From contig JBBRWO010000125.1 in the NCBI GenBank assembly GCA_038249135.1, forward strand, positions 1-6,232: a DNA stretch of 6,232 nt, in the 5' to 3' direction. A program made the translations under genes and the position numbers. The first letter of the stretch is position 1. Each line of letters begins with the position of its first letter. This stretch comes from JBBRWO01 sp038249135 (GTDB lineage: Bacteria > Actinomycetota > Coriobacteriia > Anaerosomatales > JAAXUF01). The notes below the pieces were generated by a model. That model ran no database searches, was not told the origin of the DNA, and saw only the letters and a program-made list of their open reading frames with translations. This document shows positions 5,634 through 6,232 of the stretch, piece by piece.

Positions 5634-6232
5634 TGCGACACCTCCTCGGACGGATGGCCGGGTGCGGGCGCGGGCAGCTGGGCGCCGTGCGAGCCGTGAA
5701 CGAACTCCGGCTCGGGGACGCCGGCGGGGAGGGCGTCAAGCGTGCCGCCTTCGAGCACGTAACGCTGGGTCGCCAGCCCATCGCTGCGGTGGTGGCGGAC
5801 GCGGGCTATAGCGCCGCCGGCTTCGGCGAAGTCGCGGAGCAGAATGCCGATCGCGTCGGAGGACGCATCGTCGAGCGCGGCATCGGGCTCGTCGAGCAGC
5901 AACACGCGCGGGGTGGTGAGCAGCACGCGCAGCAACGCAACGCGTGCCTGCTGGCCGACGCTGAGCCGCGCGGCGTCGCGATCAAGCGCGACGTCATCGA
6001 GACCGACACTCACCAGCGCGGCACGTAGAATGTCGTCGGTGGGTGGCTGCTGGCCGTGCCGCGCTTTGAGCGTCCAGGGAACCCGCAGATTCTCGGCAAC
6101 GCTACCCGAGAAGATCGCGGGCTTCTGCGGCAGCAGCGCGACTGCAGCGCGCCACGCGGTGGGCGTGATGTTCTCGGCGGGAACGGATCCGAGGGTGAGT
6201 GAGCCGGTCACCTCGGGGAGCAGGCGAGCCAG
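5630..6232 (-). CDS. fetA: FetA-type iron export ABC transporter ATP-binding protein (5' truncated by window edge)
   Basis: The C-terminal 200 residues of an ABC ATPase are present. The frame stays open to base 6232, so the GTG at 6211 is internal, and Walker A lies just off the window. Visible motifs, numbered from the truncated end, are Q-loop Gln36 (LLPQKPAIF), a signature reading LSVGQ (90-94) in place of LSGGQ, Walker B VLLLDEP (110-116), D-loop AALDD (118-122) and a probable switch His in VRHHRSD (145-151). The Pro/His-containing tail of about 30 residues (from about 169, with His179, 182 and 193) extends past the usual ATPase end. Identification as FetA rests mainly on the GTGA overlap with fetB, since the two proteins form one exporter. 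The odd signature and switch region could tune activity or reflect lineage drift. Confidence 0.85.
   Translation of the reverse strand: MARLLPEVTGSLTLGSVPAENITPTAWRAAVALLPQKPAIFSGSVAENLRVPWTLKARHGQQPPTDDILRAALVSVGLDDVALDRDAARLSVGQQARVALLRVLLTTPRVLLLDEPDAALDDASSDAIGILLRDFAEAGGAIARVRHHRSDGLATQRYVLEGGTLDALPAGVPEPEFVHGSHGAQLPAPAPGHPSEEVSQ
5640..5647 (-). promoter_or_regulatory. Strong ribosome-binding site of fetB inside fetA
   Basis: Read on the minus strand this is GAGGAGGT, six bases before the GTG at 5633. It selects that GTG as the start and explains translation of fetB from within the end of fetA. Confidence 0.8.

Noticed and set aside
4818..5699. Long plus-strand open frame of 293 codons opposite fetB
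   Set aside because: It is rich in Arg, Asp and His with no fold-like pattern, lies antisense to a clear FetB coding region, and is expected from GC-rich third codon positions.
6102..6110. TACCCGAGA in fetA, matching part of the fprA upstream repeat
   Set aside because: Only nine bases match and it lies inside coding sequence, so chance is sufficient explanation.
1..6232. CRISPR array, tRNA, insertion sequence or prophage remnants
   Set aside because: No regularly spaced repeats, cloverleaf-like segments, transposase motifs or terminal inverted repeats were seen on reading both strands.

Overview
The window is GC-rich, gene-dense bacterial chromosome with short spacers, coupled gene starts and GTG start codons. 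An anaerobic or microaerophilic high-GC actinobacterium is the best guess, possibly a member of the Coriobacteriia. This rests on a class A flavodiiron protein, a CbiQ/CbiO-type ECF transporter, a DUF5684 membrane protein and a standalone DDxxD prenyl synthase occurring together. No rRNA or marker gene is present, so the assignment is tentative.

Layout from left to right: (1) On the plus strand, the 3' end of a CbiQ-type ECF permease (1-492) is coupled through an ATGA overlap to a complete CbiO-type ATPase (489-1382). This is the end of a probable cobalt/nickel uptake operon. (2) On the minus strand, a flavodiiron protein gene (fprA, 1379-2596) runs towards cbiO, and the two stop codons interlock in one CTAG. 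Upstream of it, in the same direction, lies a polyprenyl diphosphate synthase gene (2681-3688). The 84-bp gap between them holds a perfect 14-bp direct repeat and a small palindrome. (3) A 246-bp divergent spacer (3689-3934) contains a leader hairpin, a 10-bp palindrome and weak promoter-like sequence. (4) On the plus strand, a small DUF5684-type membrane protein (3935-4387) is followed by a strong intrinsic terminator (4413-4451). (5) On the minus strand, a tightly overlapped operon contains fetA (cut by the right edge), fetB and a 115-residue three-helix membrane protein of unknown function.

Functionally, the window mixes metal traffic (ECF cobalt/nickel import, FetAB-type iron export), O2/NO detoxification (flavodiiron protein) and isoprenoid chain synthesis. 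FetAB in E. coli protects against peroxide stress, and flavodiiron proteins protect anaerobes from O2 or NO. A shared oxidative-stress theme is therefore plausible, but it is inferred only from proximity because the genes are in separate transcription units.

I see no tRNA, rRNA, CRISPR array, insertion sequence, prophage gene or other clear mobile element, and no gene-free stretch longer than 246 bp. Most of the window looks like ordinary core metabolism. The best leads are the direct repeat in front of fprA, the small membrane protein coupled to fetB, and the terminator-free interlocked convergent gene ends.
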